Numbered from the stretch's first letter, positions 51,051 to 61,308 are shown. The stretch is 64,000 nt of DNA from REEB95 sp963762425 (GCA_963762425.1 CAVXKY010000004.1:62001-126000); one strand, 5' to 3'. A program made the numbers and translations. Notes: generated from the letters alone by a model not told the origin.

Positions 51051-53147
51051 ATGGCCTTGCCGCAGAACAAAATCGTGCGCTGGATCGACCACCGTCTGCC
51101 GGTGTTCACCTTCCTCGACCACGAGCTTTATCAGTACCCGACGCCCAAGAACCTGAACTACTGGTGGAATTTCGGCTCGCTCGCCGGGATCGTGTTGGTG
51201 ATCATGATCGTCACCGGCATCTTCCTCGCCATGCAGTACACGCCGCATGTCGATTACGCCTTCGCCTCGGTCGAGCGCATCATGCGCGACGTGAATTACG
51301 GCTGGCTGATGCGTTACATCCACATGAACGGCGCGTCGTTCTTCTTCATCCTGGTCTACATCCACATCTTCCGCGGACTCTATTACGGCTCCTACAAGGC
51401 GCCGCGCGAGCTGTTGTGGATGCTGGGCATCGTCATCCTGCTGCTGATGATGGCGACGGCGTTCATGGGTTACGTGCTGCCCTGGGGGCAGATGAGCTTC
51501 TGGGGCGCGACCGTCATCACCAACCTGTTCTCGGCGTTTCCCGGCGTGGGCAACGATATCGTCACCTGGCTGTGGGGCGGCTTCGCGGTCAGCAACCCGA
51601 CCTTGAACCGGTTCTTCTCGCTCCACTACCTGCTGCCCTTCCTGCTCGTCGGCGTGGTGGGCTTGCATCTGGTAGCGTTGCACCAGCACGGCTCGAACAA
51701 TCCCCTGGGCATCGACCGCAAGGGGCCGCAGGATTCGATCCCCTTCCATCCCTATTACACCATCAAGGACATGTTCGGCCTGGGCGTGTTCCTGATCGTC
51801 TTCGCCCTGTTCGTGTTCTATTGGCCCAATCTGCTGGCCGATCCGGCGAACTACATCCCCGCCAATCCGTTGCAGACCCCGCCCGAGATCGTGCCGGAAT
51901 GGTACTTCCTGCCGTTCTACGCCATCCTGCGCTCGATCCCGAACAAGCTCTTCGGCGTCTGCGCCATGTTCGGCTCGATGCTGGTGCTGTTCGTCGTGCC
52001 CTGGCTCGACACATCGAAGGTGCGCTCGGCCTATTTCCGCCCGGTCTTTAAATGGGTGTTCTGGCTGTTGGTGATCGACTGTTTCGCGCTGGGCTGGGTC
52101 GGGGCGCACCGGCCGGAAGGCTGGTTCGTCATCATCGGCCGGATCGCCACCTTCTACTACTACCTCCATTTCCTCGTCCTGCTGCCGGTCATCGGCTGGT
52201 TCGAGCAGCCGTTGCCGCTGCCGCCCAGCATCTCGAGCCCGGTCTTGAAGAGAGGCGGAAGGCGCCTGGCCCCTCGCGAGGCACAAGCCATGACGCGGCG
52301 GCGGATAATGCCGGCGCTGGCCGGCGCGGCGTTGCTCGCGCTGGGTGCGGGCGCGGCTTGGGCGCAGGATTCCTCCGAACCGCCGCTGCCCAAGATGGAA
52401 TGGTCCTTCAACGGGCCGTTCGGCACCTTCGACCGCGCCGCGTTGCAGCGCGGATTCCAGGTCTATAACGAAGTCTGCTCGGCCTGCCATTCCATGAACC
52501 TGCTGTCCTACCGCGATCTCGAAGGGCCGTCCGCGCTGGGCTACAGCGCGGACGAGGTCGCGGCGATCGCGGCGACCAAGCAGGTGACCGACGGTCCCAA
52601 CGACCAGGGCGCGATGTTCCAGCGCGCGGGCCGGCCGGCGGATCATTTCGTCGCGCCCTTCGCCAACGAGGAGGCGGCGCGCGCGGCCAATGGCGGCGCG
52701 CTGCCGCCCGATCTCTCGGTCATCATCAAGGCGCGCGCGGGCGGCGCCGATTACGTCCACGCCATCCTCACCGGATTCCGCGATCCGCCCCAGGACATGA
52801 AGATGGCCGCGGGCATGAACTACAACATGTATTTCCCCGGCCACCAGATCGCCATGCCGCCGCCCTTGACCGACAACCGCGTCACCTTCGCCGACGGCAC
52901 GCCGGCGACCATCGACCAGGAAGCGAGGGACGTGGCGACCTTCCTCACCTGGGCGTCGGAGCCCACCATGGAAGAGCGCAAGCGCACCGGCGCCAAGGTG
53001 ATGATCTTCCTGCTGGTGATGACCGGCGTGCTCTACGGCGCCAAGCGCCGCGTCTGGTCAAGCCTGCACGACAAAGACGAAAAAACTCCTGAGAATCCCG
53101 CTCGCTCGTCATTGCGAGGCCGCGCAGCGGCCGAAGCAATCCAGTGA
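51051..53147 (+). CDS. cytochrome b/c1 fused precursor (FbcH-like)
   Basis: One uninterrupted 698-codon frame holds both cytochromes of bc1. Residues 1-405 are cytochrome b: heme-ligand helices SFFFILVYIHIFRGLYYGSY and LHYLLPFLLVGVVGLHLVALHQHGS, and the Qo motif PEWYFLPFYAILRSIP. After a basic linker comes a second signal peptide from residue 414 (MTRRRIMPALAGAALLALGAGAAWAQ) and cytochrome c1 with the heme site VCSACHSMN, the Met-ligand region AAGMNYNMYFPGHQIAMPPPL and a C-terminal anchor (VMIFLLVMTGVLYGAKRRVW). Bradyrhizobium FbcH is built the same way and is cleaved by signal peptidase. ATG 52290 has a weak GAGG and could also start c1. The last 13 codons lie in a palindromic repeat. Confidence 0.9.
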   Translation: MALPQNKIVRWIDHRLPVFTFLDHELYQYPTPKNLNYWWNFGSLAGIVLVIMIVTGIFLAMQYTPHVDYAFASVERIMRDVNYGWLMRYIHMNGASFFFILVYIHIFRGLYYGSYKAPRELLWMLGIVILLLMMATAFMGYVLPWGQMSFWGATVITNLFSAFPGVGNDIVTWLWGGFAVSNPTLNRFFSLHYLLPFLLVGVVGLHLVALHQHGSNNPLGIDRKGPQDSIPFHPYYTIKDMFGLGVFLIVFALFVFYWPNLLADPANYIPANPLQTPPEIVPEWYFLPFYAILRSIPNKLFGVCAMFGSMLVLFVVPWLDTSKVRSAYFRPVFKWVFWLLVIDCFALGWVGAHRPEGWFVIIGRIATFYYYLHFLVLLPVIGWFEQPLPLPPSISSPVLKRGGRRLAPREAQAMTRRRIMPALAGAALLALGAGAAWAQDSSEPPLPKMEWSFNGPFGTFDRAALQRGFQVYNEVCSACHSMNLLSYRDLEGPSALGYSADEVAAIAATKQVTDGPNDQGAMFQRAGRPADHFVAPFANEEAARAANGGALPPDLSVIIKARAGGADYVHAILTGFRDPPQDMKMAAGMNYNMYFPGHQIAMPPPLTDNRVTFADGTPATIDQEARDVATFLTWASEPTMEERKRTGAKVMIFLLVMTGVLYGAKRRVWSSLHDKDEKTPENPARSSLRGRAAAEAIQ

Positions 53148-53195
53148 GCCCGCTTCACCGTTTCTGGATTGCTTCGCCTTCGGCTCGCAATGACG
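53107..53195. repeat. palindromic intergenic repeat overlapping the c1 C-terminus
   Basis: The left arm 53107-53144 (CGTCATTGCGAG...GAAGCAATCCAG) and right arm 53164-53195 (CTGGATTGCTTC...CTCGCAATGACG) are imperfect inverted repeats around a 19-base loop. The left arm encodes the last residues of the cytochrome c1 frame (SLRGRAAAEAIQ) and the stop is two bases later. The same element recurs at 55862-55958. It can fold into a long hairpin and probably ends or stabilises the petABC mRNA. Confidence 0.88.
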
Positions 53196-53218
53196 GCTAA
53201 ACGCCTATTCCGCCGCGT

Positions 53219-53731
53219 CTAGTTCGTCACGAAATGGAAGGAATTGACGTAGCGGTCGTAATCGGCCGGGGGCTTGCCTTTGCTCCACAGCACCATGATC
53301 TGATAGAGCGTCTGGGATGTGACGTAGATCCGGACATGGGCGAATGTGTCGGCGGAGGCCATGTCGTAATCGGTGCCGGTGACGCCGCCCAGCGAAACCG
53401 GATGCTCGCTGGTGATTTGTCCCTTCAAGGAACTGAGCTGGGCCTGCTTGACCCCCTGGATCGAATTCTGGATGTCGAGCGCGGTGGGGTATTTCGAGAC
53501 CGCCACCATGTAGGTGTGGTCGGCATCGGTATCGCTTTCGTATTGGTGGAGATAGGTCTTCCCGGCCGCCGAATCGACCGCGCTGGACGTGAATTCCGGC
53601 TTGGTCGGCGACGCGATCGAGAAGCCGTCCTCCGCATAGACGTAGTCTTGCCAATCCGCCGAGGCGTTCGCTGCTGGCAAGGCCCAGATCAGCGCCGCCA
53701 AGGCCAGCGCCCGCCATATCGTGTTACGCAT
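53219..53731 (-). CDS. hypothetical secreted protein
   Basis: A 170-residue protein with a clear signal peptide (LALAALIWALPAANASADWQ, cut near ASA). The mature part is WQDYVYAEDGFSIASPTKPEFTSSAVDSAAGKTYLHQYESDTDADHTYMVAVSKYP followed by a second half (GTDYDMASADTFAHVRIYVTSQTLYQIMVLWSKGK). The pattern of an exported alpha/beta domain beginning with DGFSIASPTKP resembles small PsbP-like proteins of unknown role. It is convergent with petABC, from which the palindromic repeat separates it. Confidence 0.7.
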   Translation of the reverse strand: MRNTIWRALALAALIWALPAANASADWQDYVYAEDGFSIASPTKPEFTSSAVDSAAGKTYLHQYESDTDADHTYMVAVSKYPTALDIQNSIQGVKQAQLSSLKGQITSEHPVSLGGVTGTDYDMASADTFAHVRIYVTSQTLYQIMVLWSKGKPPADYDRYVNSFHFVTN

Positions 53732-53871
53732 TGCGTTCGTCCCCCTGGTTCAAAACCCCGGTGGCTAGATTAGCGCCGATCCGGGCGCGCGCCTATATCC
53801 TCGCCGCCGATTCCTGTTGCCGGTTCGGGGCTGCGCTGGTTGACTGGCGCCCGCAACGGGGGAAAAACGGC

Positions 53872-54751
<880 letters not shown>

Positions 54752-54755
54752 TCCC

Positions 54756-55856
54756 GTGAAAGTCGGCGGCCAGGCGATGCGCACCATCTGGCTCGAGCCG
54801 GACGGCGCCACCGTCGGCATCATCGACCAGACTTTGCTGCCCTTCGAATTGAAGACGCGCCTTCTCGCCAATCTCGATGAAGCCGCGCACGCGATCCGCG
54901 CCATGCTGGTGCGCGGCGCGCCGCTCATTGGTGCAACGGCGGCCTATGGCATGGCGCTGGCGATGCGCGCCGATCCGTCCGACGCCGCGCTCGACCAGGC
55001 CGCCAAGACGCTGCTCGCGACCCGGCCGACCGCGGTCAATTTGCGCTGGGCGGTCGAGGATATGCGGACGCGGCTCAAAAATATCCCGCCGGCGGGCCGC
55101 GCGGCGGCTGCCTATGCCCGCGCCCATCAAATCTGCGAGGAGGACGTGGCCATCAACCGCGCCATCGCTGACGCGGGGCTGCCGCTTATCCAAAAGGCCT
55201 GGGAGAAGAAGGGCCGCAAGAATCCTGTCGAGATCCTGACCCATTGCAACGCCGGCTGGCTCGCCGCGGTCGATTGGGGCACGGCGCTGGCGCCCGTCTA
55301 TCTGGCCTTCGACCAGGGCATCCCGGTCCATGTCTGGGTCGACGAGACCCGGCCGCGCAACCAGGGCGCCAGCCTCACCGCCTGGGAACTCGGCAGCCAC
55401 GGCGTGAAACACACGGTCATCGCCGACAATGCCGGCGGTCACTTGATGCAGCAGGGCCGGGTCGATCTCTGCCTGGTCGGCACCGACCGCACCACCTCGG
55501 CGGGCGACGTCGCCAACAAGATCGGCACCTATCTCAAGGCGCTGGCCGCCTTCGACAACAAGGTGCCGTTCTACGTGGCGCTGCCTTCGCCCTCGATCGA
55601 CTGGTCGATTTCCGACGGGCGGAAAATACCCATCGAGCAGCGCGACCTCGGCGAACTCGCCGAGATTTCCGGGAAACTTCCGGGCGGCGGATTGGCGCGG
55701 GTGCGGGTGATCCCCGAGGGCAGCCCGGCCGCCAATCCCGCTTTCGACGTGACGCCGGCAAGGCTGGTGACCGGCCTCATCACCGAGCGCGGAATCTGCG
55801 CCGCCTCGCGCGAAGGACTCTTGTCGCTGTTCCCCGAACGGCGCGCGGCGGAGTAA
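54756..55856 (+). CDS. mtnA: S-methyl-5-thioribose-1-phosphate isomerase
   Basis: A 366-residue isomerase of the eIF2B-like fold converting methylthioribose-1-phosphate to methylthioribulose-1-phosphate. Catalytic blocks include RGAPLIGATAAYGMA, THCNAGWLAAVDWGTALAPVYLA with the active Cys, DETRPRNQGASLTAWEL and GTDRTTSAGDVANKIGTY with the catalytic Asp. The GTG start at 54756 is four bases after mtaP; ATG 54777 is an alternative. Genes for the later steps (mtnB, mtnC, mtnD) are not in the window. A palindromic repeat follows the stop. Confidence 0.95.
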   Translation: MKVGGQAMRTIWLEPDGATVGIIDQTLLPFELKTRLLANLDEAAHAIRAMLVRGAPLIGATAAYGMALAMRADPSDAALDQAAKTLLATRPTAVNLRWAVEDMRTRLKNIPPAGRAAAAYARAHQICEEDVAINRAIADAGLPLIQKAWEKKGRKNPVEILTHCNAGWLAAVDWGTALAPVYLAFDQGIPVHVWVDETRPRNQGASLTAWELGSHGVKHTVIADNAGGHLMQQGRVDLCLVGTDRTTSAGDVANKIGTYLKALAAFDNKVPFYVALPSPSIDWSISDGRKIPIEQRDLGELAEISGKLPGGGLARVRVIPEGSPAANPAFDVTPARLVTGLITERGICAASREGLLSLFPERRAAE

Positions 55857-55861
55857 CCCCG

Positions 55862-55958
55862 GTCATTGCGAGCCGCGAGCAGATGCGAAGCGGCGAAGCA
55901 ATCCAGGGCTGCGGCACCGTCTGGATTGCTTCGGCCGCTGCGCGGCCTCGCAATGACG
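55862..55958. repeat. palindromic intergenic repeat between mtnA and the dienelactone hydrolase gene
   Basis: A second copy of the element at 53107-53195. The left arm begins GTCATTGCGAGC and reaches GAAGCAATCCAG by 55906; the right arm 55920-55958 reads CTGGATTGCTTC...CTCGCAATGACG. It is six bases after the mtnA stop and four bases before the end of the convergent gene, so it fills the whole gap and may terminate both. Confidence 0.88.
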
Positions 55959-55961
55959 AGC

Positions 55962-56631
55962 CTACCCGATATGCTGCTTCAGGAACGCGGTGGTGCGTTC
56001 GAGCGCGAGCTTGCTCGCGGCGGCGTCGAAGGACGGGCGTTCGTCGCAGGAAAAGCCGTGGCCGGCGCTGTAGACATAGATCGGCAGGCCCGGCTGCGCC
56101 TGCTTGATCTTCTCCACGTCGGTCATCGGGATGGACTGGTCCTTATCCCCAAAGTGCAGAATCAGCGGCACGCGCGGCTTCTCGCTGGCGTGCGCGGCGA
56201 TCATGCCGCCGTAATAGCCCACCGCCGCGGCGACGCCCGTTAGCCTTGTGGTGGAAAGGAAGGCGATCGAGCCGCCCCAGCAATAACCCACCACCGCCAC
56301 CTTGCCGAACTGCTTGGCGTAATCGATCGCCGCCTGGGTGTCGGCGAGCGTCGCCTCCAGCGTGAATCTTGGGGCGCAAAGCGCGGCCTTCCTCGATGCT
56401 CTTGGGGTCGTAGCCCAACTCGATGCCTGGCTTGACGCGGTCGAACAGCGCCGGCGCCACCGCGGCATAGCCCATGGCGGCGAAGCGGTCGCTCACCGCC
56501 TTGATGTGATGGTTGACGCCGAAGATCTCCTGGATGACGACGATGGCGCCCTTGGGTTTGGCCTTGGGCTTGGCCACATAGGCGCCGAGCTTGAAGCCGT
56601 CCTTGGCGGTCAGCGAAATCATCTCTCCCAT
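55962..56631 (-). CDS. dienelactone hydrolase family protein, frameshifted
   Basis: An alpha/beta hydrolase of about 222 residues. From ATG 56631 (AGGAGGA upstream) the frame reads MISLTAKDGFKLGAYVAKPKAKPKGAIVVIQEIFGVNHHIKAVSDRFA and SIEEGRALRPK. An extra base near 56367 then shifts it to FTLEATLADTQAAIDYAKQFGKVAVVGYCWGGSIAFL, with catalytic Cys in GYCWGG, Asp in LHFGDKDQSIP and His in GHGFSCDERPSF. Dienelactone hydrolases open lactones in chlorocatechol breakdown, but this broad family has many other esterases and no catabolic neighbours are present. Confidence 0.87.
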
Positions 56632-56710
56632 GGAAATCCTCCTCGTTTCTAACTGGTTTCTGGACGGCGGCGATATTAGGGAAGGGGGCCTGCGAATTCC
56701 AGGGCCAGAG

Positions 56711-57812
56711 CTAGAGATTGAACCGCACATGCAGGATATCGCCGTCCTGCAACGTGTAGTCGGCGCCTTCGAGCCGCATCTTGCCCGCTTCCTTCGCCTG
56801 GGTTTCGCCGCCCGCAGCCACGTAATCGGCGTAGGAAATCACCTCGGCGCGGATGAAGCCCTTCTCGAAATCGCTGTGGATGACGCCCGCCGCCTGCGGC
56901 GCCTTGGCGCCCTGGCGCACCGTCCAGGCATGGGCCTCCTTGGGGCCGACGGTGAAGAACGTCACCAGGTCCAGAAGCCGGTAGCCCGCGCGGATGATTC
57001 GCGCCAGCCCGGTCTCCTTGAGGCCCAGCGTGGCGAGGAATTCGCGCCGCTCGGCCTCGGATGCGAGCTGCGCCACCTCGGATTCGATCGCGGCCGAAAT
57101 CACCACGCATTGCGCGCCTTGCCTCGAAGCGTAGTCCGCCGCCCGCGCCGAAAACGCGTTGCCCTTGGCGGCCGCCGCCTCCTCGACGTTGCAGACGAAC
57201 AGCACCGGCTTGGCCGTGAGCAATTGCAGGTCCTTGACGATAGGCTGCGGCTTCGCGCGGCAACACAACCGTGCGCGCCGGCTTGCCCGCCTTGAGCGCT
57301 TCCAGGATGGGCTCGATCACCGCGAGCTGCGCCTTGGCCTCCTTGTCCGCGCCCTTGGCCTTTTTCTCCGCCGCGACGCGGCGTTTCTCCAGGCTTTCGA
57401 GATCGGCCAGCATCAATTCGGTTTCGACGGTTTCGGCGTCGCGGATCGGGTCGATCGAGCCCTCGACATGGGTGACGTTGCCGTCCTCGAAGCAGCGCAG
57501 CACCTGGGCGATGGCGTCGACCACGCGGATATGCGCGAGGAACTGGTTGCCCAGCCCTTCGCCCTTGCTGGCGCCGCGCACCAGCCCGGCGATGTCGACG
57601 AATTCCAATTGGGTCGGCACGATCTTGGCGGAGCTGGCGAGCCGCGCCAGGATGTCGAGCCGATCGTCCGGCACCGCCACCCGGCCGATATTGGGCTCGA
57701 TGGTGCAGAAGGGATAATTCGCCGCCTCGGCCGCCTGGGTCGCGGTCAGCGCGTTGAACAGCGTCGACTTGCCCACATTGGGGAGCCCGACAATGCCGCA
57801 ATTGAATCCCAT
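56711..57812 (-). CDS. ychF: redox-regulated ATPase YchF, frameshifted
   Basis: An Obg-related, ATP-preferring P-loop protein that binds ribosomes. From ATG 57812 the frame gives MGFNCGIVGLPNVGKSTLFNALT (G1), the switch/G3 region LEFVDIAGLVRGASKGEGLGNQFL and the coiled-coil hairpin to about residue 190. An extra base near 57255 breaks it; the next frame continues PIVKDLQLLTAKPVLFVCNVEE (the altered G4, NVEE) and the TGS domain (LLDLVTFFTVGPKEAHAWTVRQGAKAPQAAGVIHSDFEKGFIRAEVISYADYV). Corrected length is about 366 residues. It follows pth in the conserved prs-rplY-pth-ychF order. Confidence 0.92.
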
Positions 57813-57814
57813 CT

Positions 57815-58449
57815 CTAGCTTTCGGCCGGCCCATGCCCTCCCCCGTTCGCGGGGGAGGAATTGGAGGGGCATTTTTCGGATTGGGATGGAGGATCGCCGC
57901 CACCTTGGTGGCGAAGCCGTTGGTGTCGTCGGCCACCAGCAGCGGGTAGGCCTCGGTCATGGCCTCGATCAGCGGCTTGAGCCATTCCAGCTCGTCGGCT
58001 TCGAAATTCTGCAGCACATAGGGCTCGACCAATTCGCGGGCGCCGGGGTGGCCGATGCCGACGCGCACGCGCCAGTAATTGTTGCCGATGGCGTCGTCGA
58101 TCGAGCGCAGGCCGTTATGCCCGGCGCTGCCGCCGCCGAGCTTGACCCGGAGCTTGCCGGGATCGAGATCGATGTCGTCGTGGAACACGGCGATCTGGTC
58201 GGGCGCGATCTTGTAAAGCCGCGACGCCGCGCCGACCGCCTCGCCCGAAAGGTTCATGAAGGTCTGCGGCTTCAAGAGGTAAATCCGCTCGCCGGCCGTG
58301 GCGCTCTCGGCCAATTCGGCCTGGAACTTGGCGCGCCAGGGCCGGAAGCCGTGGTGGCGTTGGATCGCGTTGACCGCCAAAAATCCCAGATTGTGGCGGG
58401 TACGCTCGTAGCGGGCCCCGGGATTGCCGAGCCCGACCAGAAGCCGCAT
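57815..58449 (-). CDS. pth: peptidyl-tRNA hydrolase, stop codon displaced
   Basis: Pth cleaves peptidyl-tRNA released from stalled ribosomes. MRLLVGLGNPGARYERTRHNLGFLAVNAIQ, KPQTFMNLSGEAVG, FHDDIDLDPGKLRVKLGGGSAGHNGLRSI carry the active-site Asn, His and Asp. The conserved part ends near ATKVAAILHPNPK. The frame then runs through a palindromic repeat (NAPPIPPPRTGEGMG) and has no stop until 57100, deep in ychF. A -1 shift would end it at TAG 57815, three bases before the ychF ATG. I set the end there as the likely native boundary; the true C-terminus is uncertain. Confidence 0.85.
57833..57872. repeat. palindromic repeat between pth and ychF
   Basis: CCTCCCCCG at 57837-57845 pairs perfectly with CGGGGGAGG at 57850-57858 around a TTCG tetraloop. 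Outer ATGCCC/GGGCAT arms extend the fold to 57833-57872. There is no T tract on the coding strand, so it is more like a dispersed intergenic palindrome than a terminator. It is translated as part of the open pth frame. Confidence 0.8.
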
Positions 58450-58461
58450 CGGACGGTCCGG

Positions 58462-59322
58462 CTACTTCTTGGGGGCCGCGCCGCCGGCCGGCGCCTTGGG
58501 AGCCGCCGCGGCCGGTGCCGCACCCTTGGCTCCCGCGCCCGGAGCCGCGCCCGGAGCCGCACCCTTGGGTGCCGCGCCCGGCGCGCCACCCGGGGCCGCA
58601 CCCGGAGCCGCGCCTGGCGCCGCGCCCGGCGCCGCGCCCGGAGCCGCGCCTGGAGCCGCACCGGCTTCGCCTTCGGTGATGCCGGCCTCGGCCGCCGCCG
58701 CGGCTGCTGCCGCCGCCGCTGCCGCTGCCGCCGCTGCCGCTGCCGCCTCTTCGCGCACCGCGGTCGGCGAGGCGATCGAGGCGACGGTGAAGTCGCGGCC
58801 GATGACCGGACGCGTGCCCTCGGGCAGCTTGACCGTTTTGATATGGATGCTGTCGCCGATCTCGAGATCGTCGAGCGCGATGGTGATGTGCTCGGGAATG
58901 GCGTCCACCGGGCAGAGCAGCTCGATCGCGTGGCGCACCACGTTGAGGATGCCGCCGCGCTTGATGCCGGGCGAATTCTCCGCGTTGATGAACCGCACCG
59001 GCACGGCGACCTTCAGCTTGGTGCCGGCGCCCACGCGCATGAAATCGACATGCACCGGCCGGTCGGTCACCGGATCGAGCTGGACCTCGCGCGGCAGCGC
59101 GCGATGCTTCGATCCCTCGTACTCGACCTCGATCAGGCGGGCGAAGAAGCCCGGCTTGACGTATTCGCGCGACAATTCACGCGGATCGACTGCGATCGGC
59201 GTGGGCTTCAGGCCCTCGCCATAGAGCACGCCGGGCACCATCCCGGCGCGGCGCGTCGCGCGGGCGTTTCCCCGTCCCACGCCGTCGCGCGGCTTGACGC
59301 TCAAAGTGATCGTGGCGGCCAT
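58462..59322 (-). CDS. rplY: 50S ribosomal protein L25/general stress protein Ctc
   Basis: A 286-residue L25 of the long CTC type, which binds 5S rRNA. The N-terminal L25 domain (GRGNARATRRAGMVPGVLYGEG; REVQLDPVTDRPVHVDFMRV) and the TL5-like beta domain (VPVRFINAENSPGIKRGGILNVVRHAIELLCPVDAIPEHITIALDDLEIGDSIHI) end near residue 190. The last 95 residues are low complexity: about 20 consecutive Ala, then repeats of GAAP(G/K). Such tails occur in alphaproteobacterial L25, but this one is long and regular. It lies between prs and pth. Confidence 0.95.
   Translation of the reverse strand: MAATITLSVKPRDGVGRGNARATRRAGMVPGVLYGEGLKPTPIAVDPRELSREYVKPGFFARLIEVEYEGSKHRALPREVQLDPVTDRPVHVDFMRVGAGTKLKVAVPVRFINAENSPGIKRGGILNVVRHAIELLCPVDAIPEHITIALDDLEIGDSIHIKTVKLPEGTRPVIGRDFTVASIASPTAVREEAAAAAAAAAAAAAAAAAAAEAGITEGEAGAAPGAAPGAAPGAAPGAAPGAAPGGAPGAAPKGAAPGAAPGAGAKGAAPAAAAPKAPAGGAAPKK
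58464..58752 (-). repeat. coding low-complexity repeat (poly-Ala and GAAP units) in rplY
   Basis: On the minus strand, alternating GCG/GCA/GCC codons give about 19-20 Ala (58690-58750). Near-tandem 12-base units encoding GAAP (GGCGCGGCTCC-like, with GGA/GGC variation) follow. The mixture of synonymous codons means the protein sequence is more repetitive than the DNA, which hints at selection on composition beyond simple slippage. Confidence 0.8.
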
Positions 59323-59335
59323 GATTCCAGCTCCT

Positions 59336-60268
<933 letters not shown>

Positions 60269-60397
60269 GACTGTGTCGCCGTCCGTGGCCTTGCGCCCGG
60301 ATGGGCCGCCTCGCTTCGCGCCGGTGGGCCAAAGCGGGCGCGAATGTAACAAAGGGTGCCCGGGCTGTAAACGCCCTTCTGGAGCAGGTTTGGCGGG

Positions 60398-60424
60398 AAA
60401 AGCCCCGCCCGGCGAAGGGCTTAG
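60398..60424 (-). terminator. possible intrinsic terminator of the lipoprotein gene
   Basis: Read on the minus strand, AAGCCC and GGGCTT form a six-pair stem with a GC-rich loop and a TTTT tail; on the plus strand the arms are 60400-60405 and 60417-60422. The stem begins inside the stop codon of the gene at 60421-61308 and lies upstream of the prs start. Confidence 0.5.
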
Positions 60425-61308
60425 GCGCCGCCCGGCGGCGTCCCGGCCTGTTCGATGAGCTGGCGGACGCCGGGGGCGGCGGCGGCGGTGACGGCATAGG
60501 CGATGTCGCCCCAGAAGGTATCGAGGCTGCCGGCCGGCACCGCGTTCTCCTGGTTGACGCGCCCAACCTCGCTGCCGTCGGGGCGTATGAGCGCCCAGCT
60601 CACCTTGACCTTCTGGTTCTTGCCGTCGGGCGGCGCCACCACGACCTCGGCCGAGAGCGTGAAATCCGGCTTGCCGCCGTCCGGACCGGCGAGCGCGACA
60701 TGGATGCGCCCCAACGCCGCGCCCATGGCGCGGGCGAGCGCGGTGTCGCCGTCGCCCGGCGCGCCGCTCACGGTACCGAGCGCCACCACCGGGCTGGCGT
60801 TGCCCTGCGGCAGCGGCGCGTCGCTTTCGACCAGCTCGGCGATTTCGGGCGCCGCCGGTCCCGCCAAGGCCTGGGCGATCTCGTCGCCGCCCCGGCGCCA
60901 GGATTCCTCGCTTGCCGTGGTGTTGCTTTCGGCGCCGCCGAGCTTGCGGCCGTCGGCATCGGCGAGGGTCCAGGTGATGATGATGGCCTCGCTATTGTCG
61001 CCGGCGGCCAGCATGGTGACCGTGGATGAGAGGCGGAAGCTGCGCCGGTTGGATGCAACCGCGCTGGCCGGCACGTCGGCCTTTTGCAGCGCCTCGGCCA
61101 TGGCCTGGGCGATGTCGGTCGCCGCCGGCTGCGGCGCGCCCGTCACCGGCATGACGAAGATGCCGACGCTGTCTTGCGGGGTGAGCGCGGGCGGGCCCCG
61201 CTTCGCGTCGCCGGTCGCGGACGGGGTTTGCGCCGCGCCCTGGCAGGCGGCGAGGGCGAGGACGAGCAGGATGCCGGCGAATCGCCAGGTGAATTGAGGG
61301 CGGCGCAT
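60421..61308 (-). CDS. hypothetical lipoprotein
   Basis: A 295-residue lipoprotein with lipobox LVLALAACQGA (Cys about residue 22), then a mature region with VGIFVMPVTGAPQPAATDIAQAMAEALQKADVPASAVASNRRSFRLSSTVT and two similar beta-alpha segments ending in ALAGPDGGKPDFTLSAEVVVAPPDGKNQKVKVSWALIRPDGSEVGRVNQENAVP. It resembles outer-membrane-attached proteins of unknown function found near prs or pgeF. ATG 61308 (MRRPQFTWR) gives a normal signal peptide; the open frame extends 17 codons upstream. Confidence 0.75.
   Translation of the reverse strand: MRRPQFTWRFAGILLVLALAACQGAAQTPSATGDAKRGPPALTPQDSVGIFVMPVTGAPQPAATDIAQAMAEALQKADVPASAVASNRRSFRLSSTVTMLAAGDNSEAIIITWTLADADGRKLGGAESNTTASEESWRRGGDEIAQALAGPAAPEIAELVESDAPLPQGNASPVVALGTVSGAPGDGDTALARAMGAALGRIHVALAGPDGGKPDFTLSAEVVVAPPDGKNQKVKVSWALIRPDGSEVGRVNQENAVPAGSLDTFWGDIAYAVTAAAAPGVRQLIEQAGTPPGGA

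Noticed and set aside
55962..56631. Chloroaromatic degradation function for the dienelactone hydrolase
   Set aside because: No catechol dioxygenase, cycloisomerase or maleylacetate reductase nearby; the family is functionally broad.
57100..58449. 449-residue Pth-YchF style fusion
   Set aside because: Residues after about 215 are ychF read out of frame, so it is not a genuine fusion protein.
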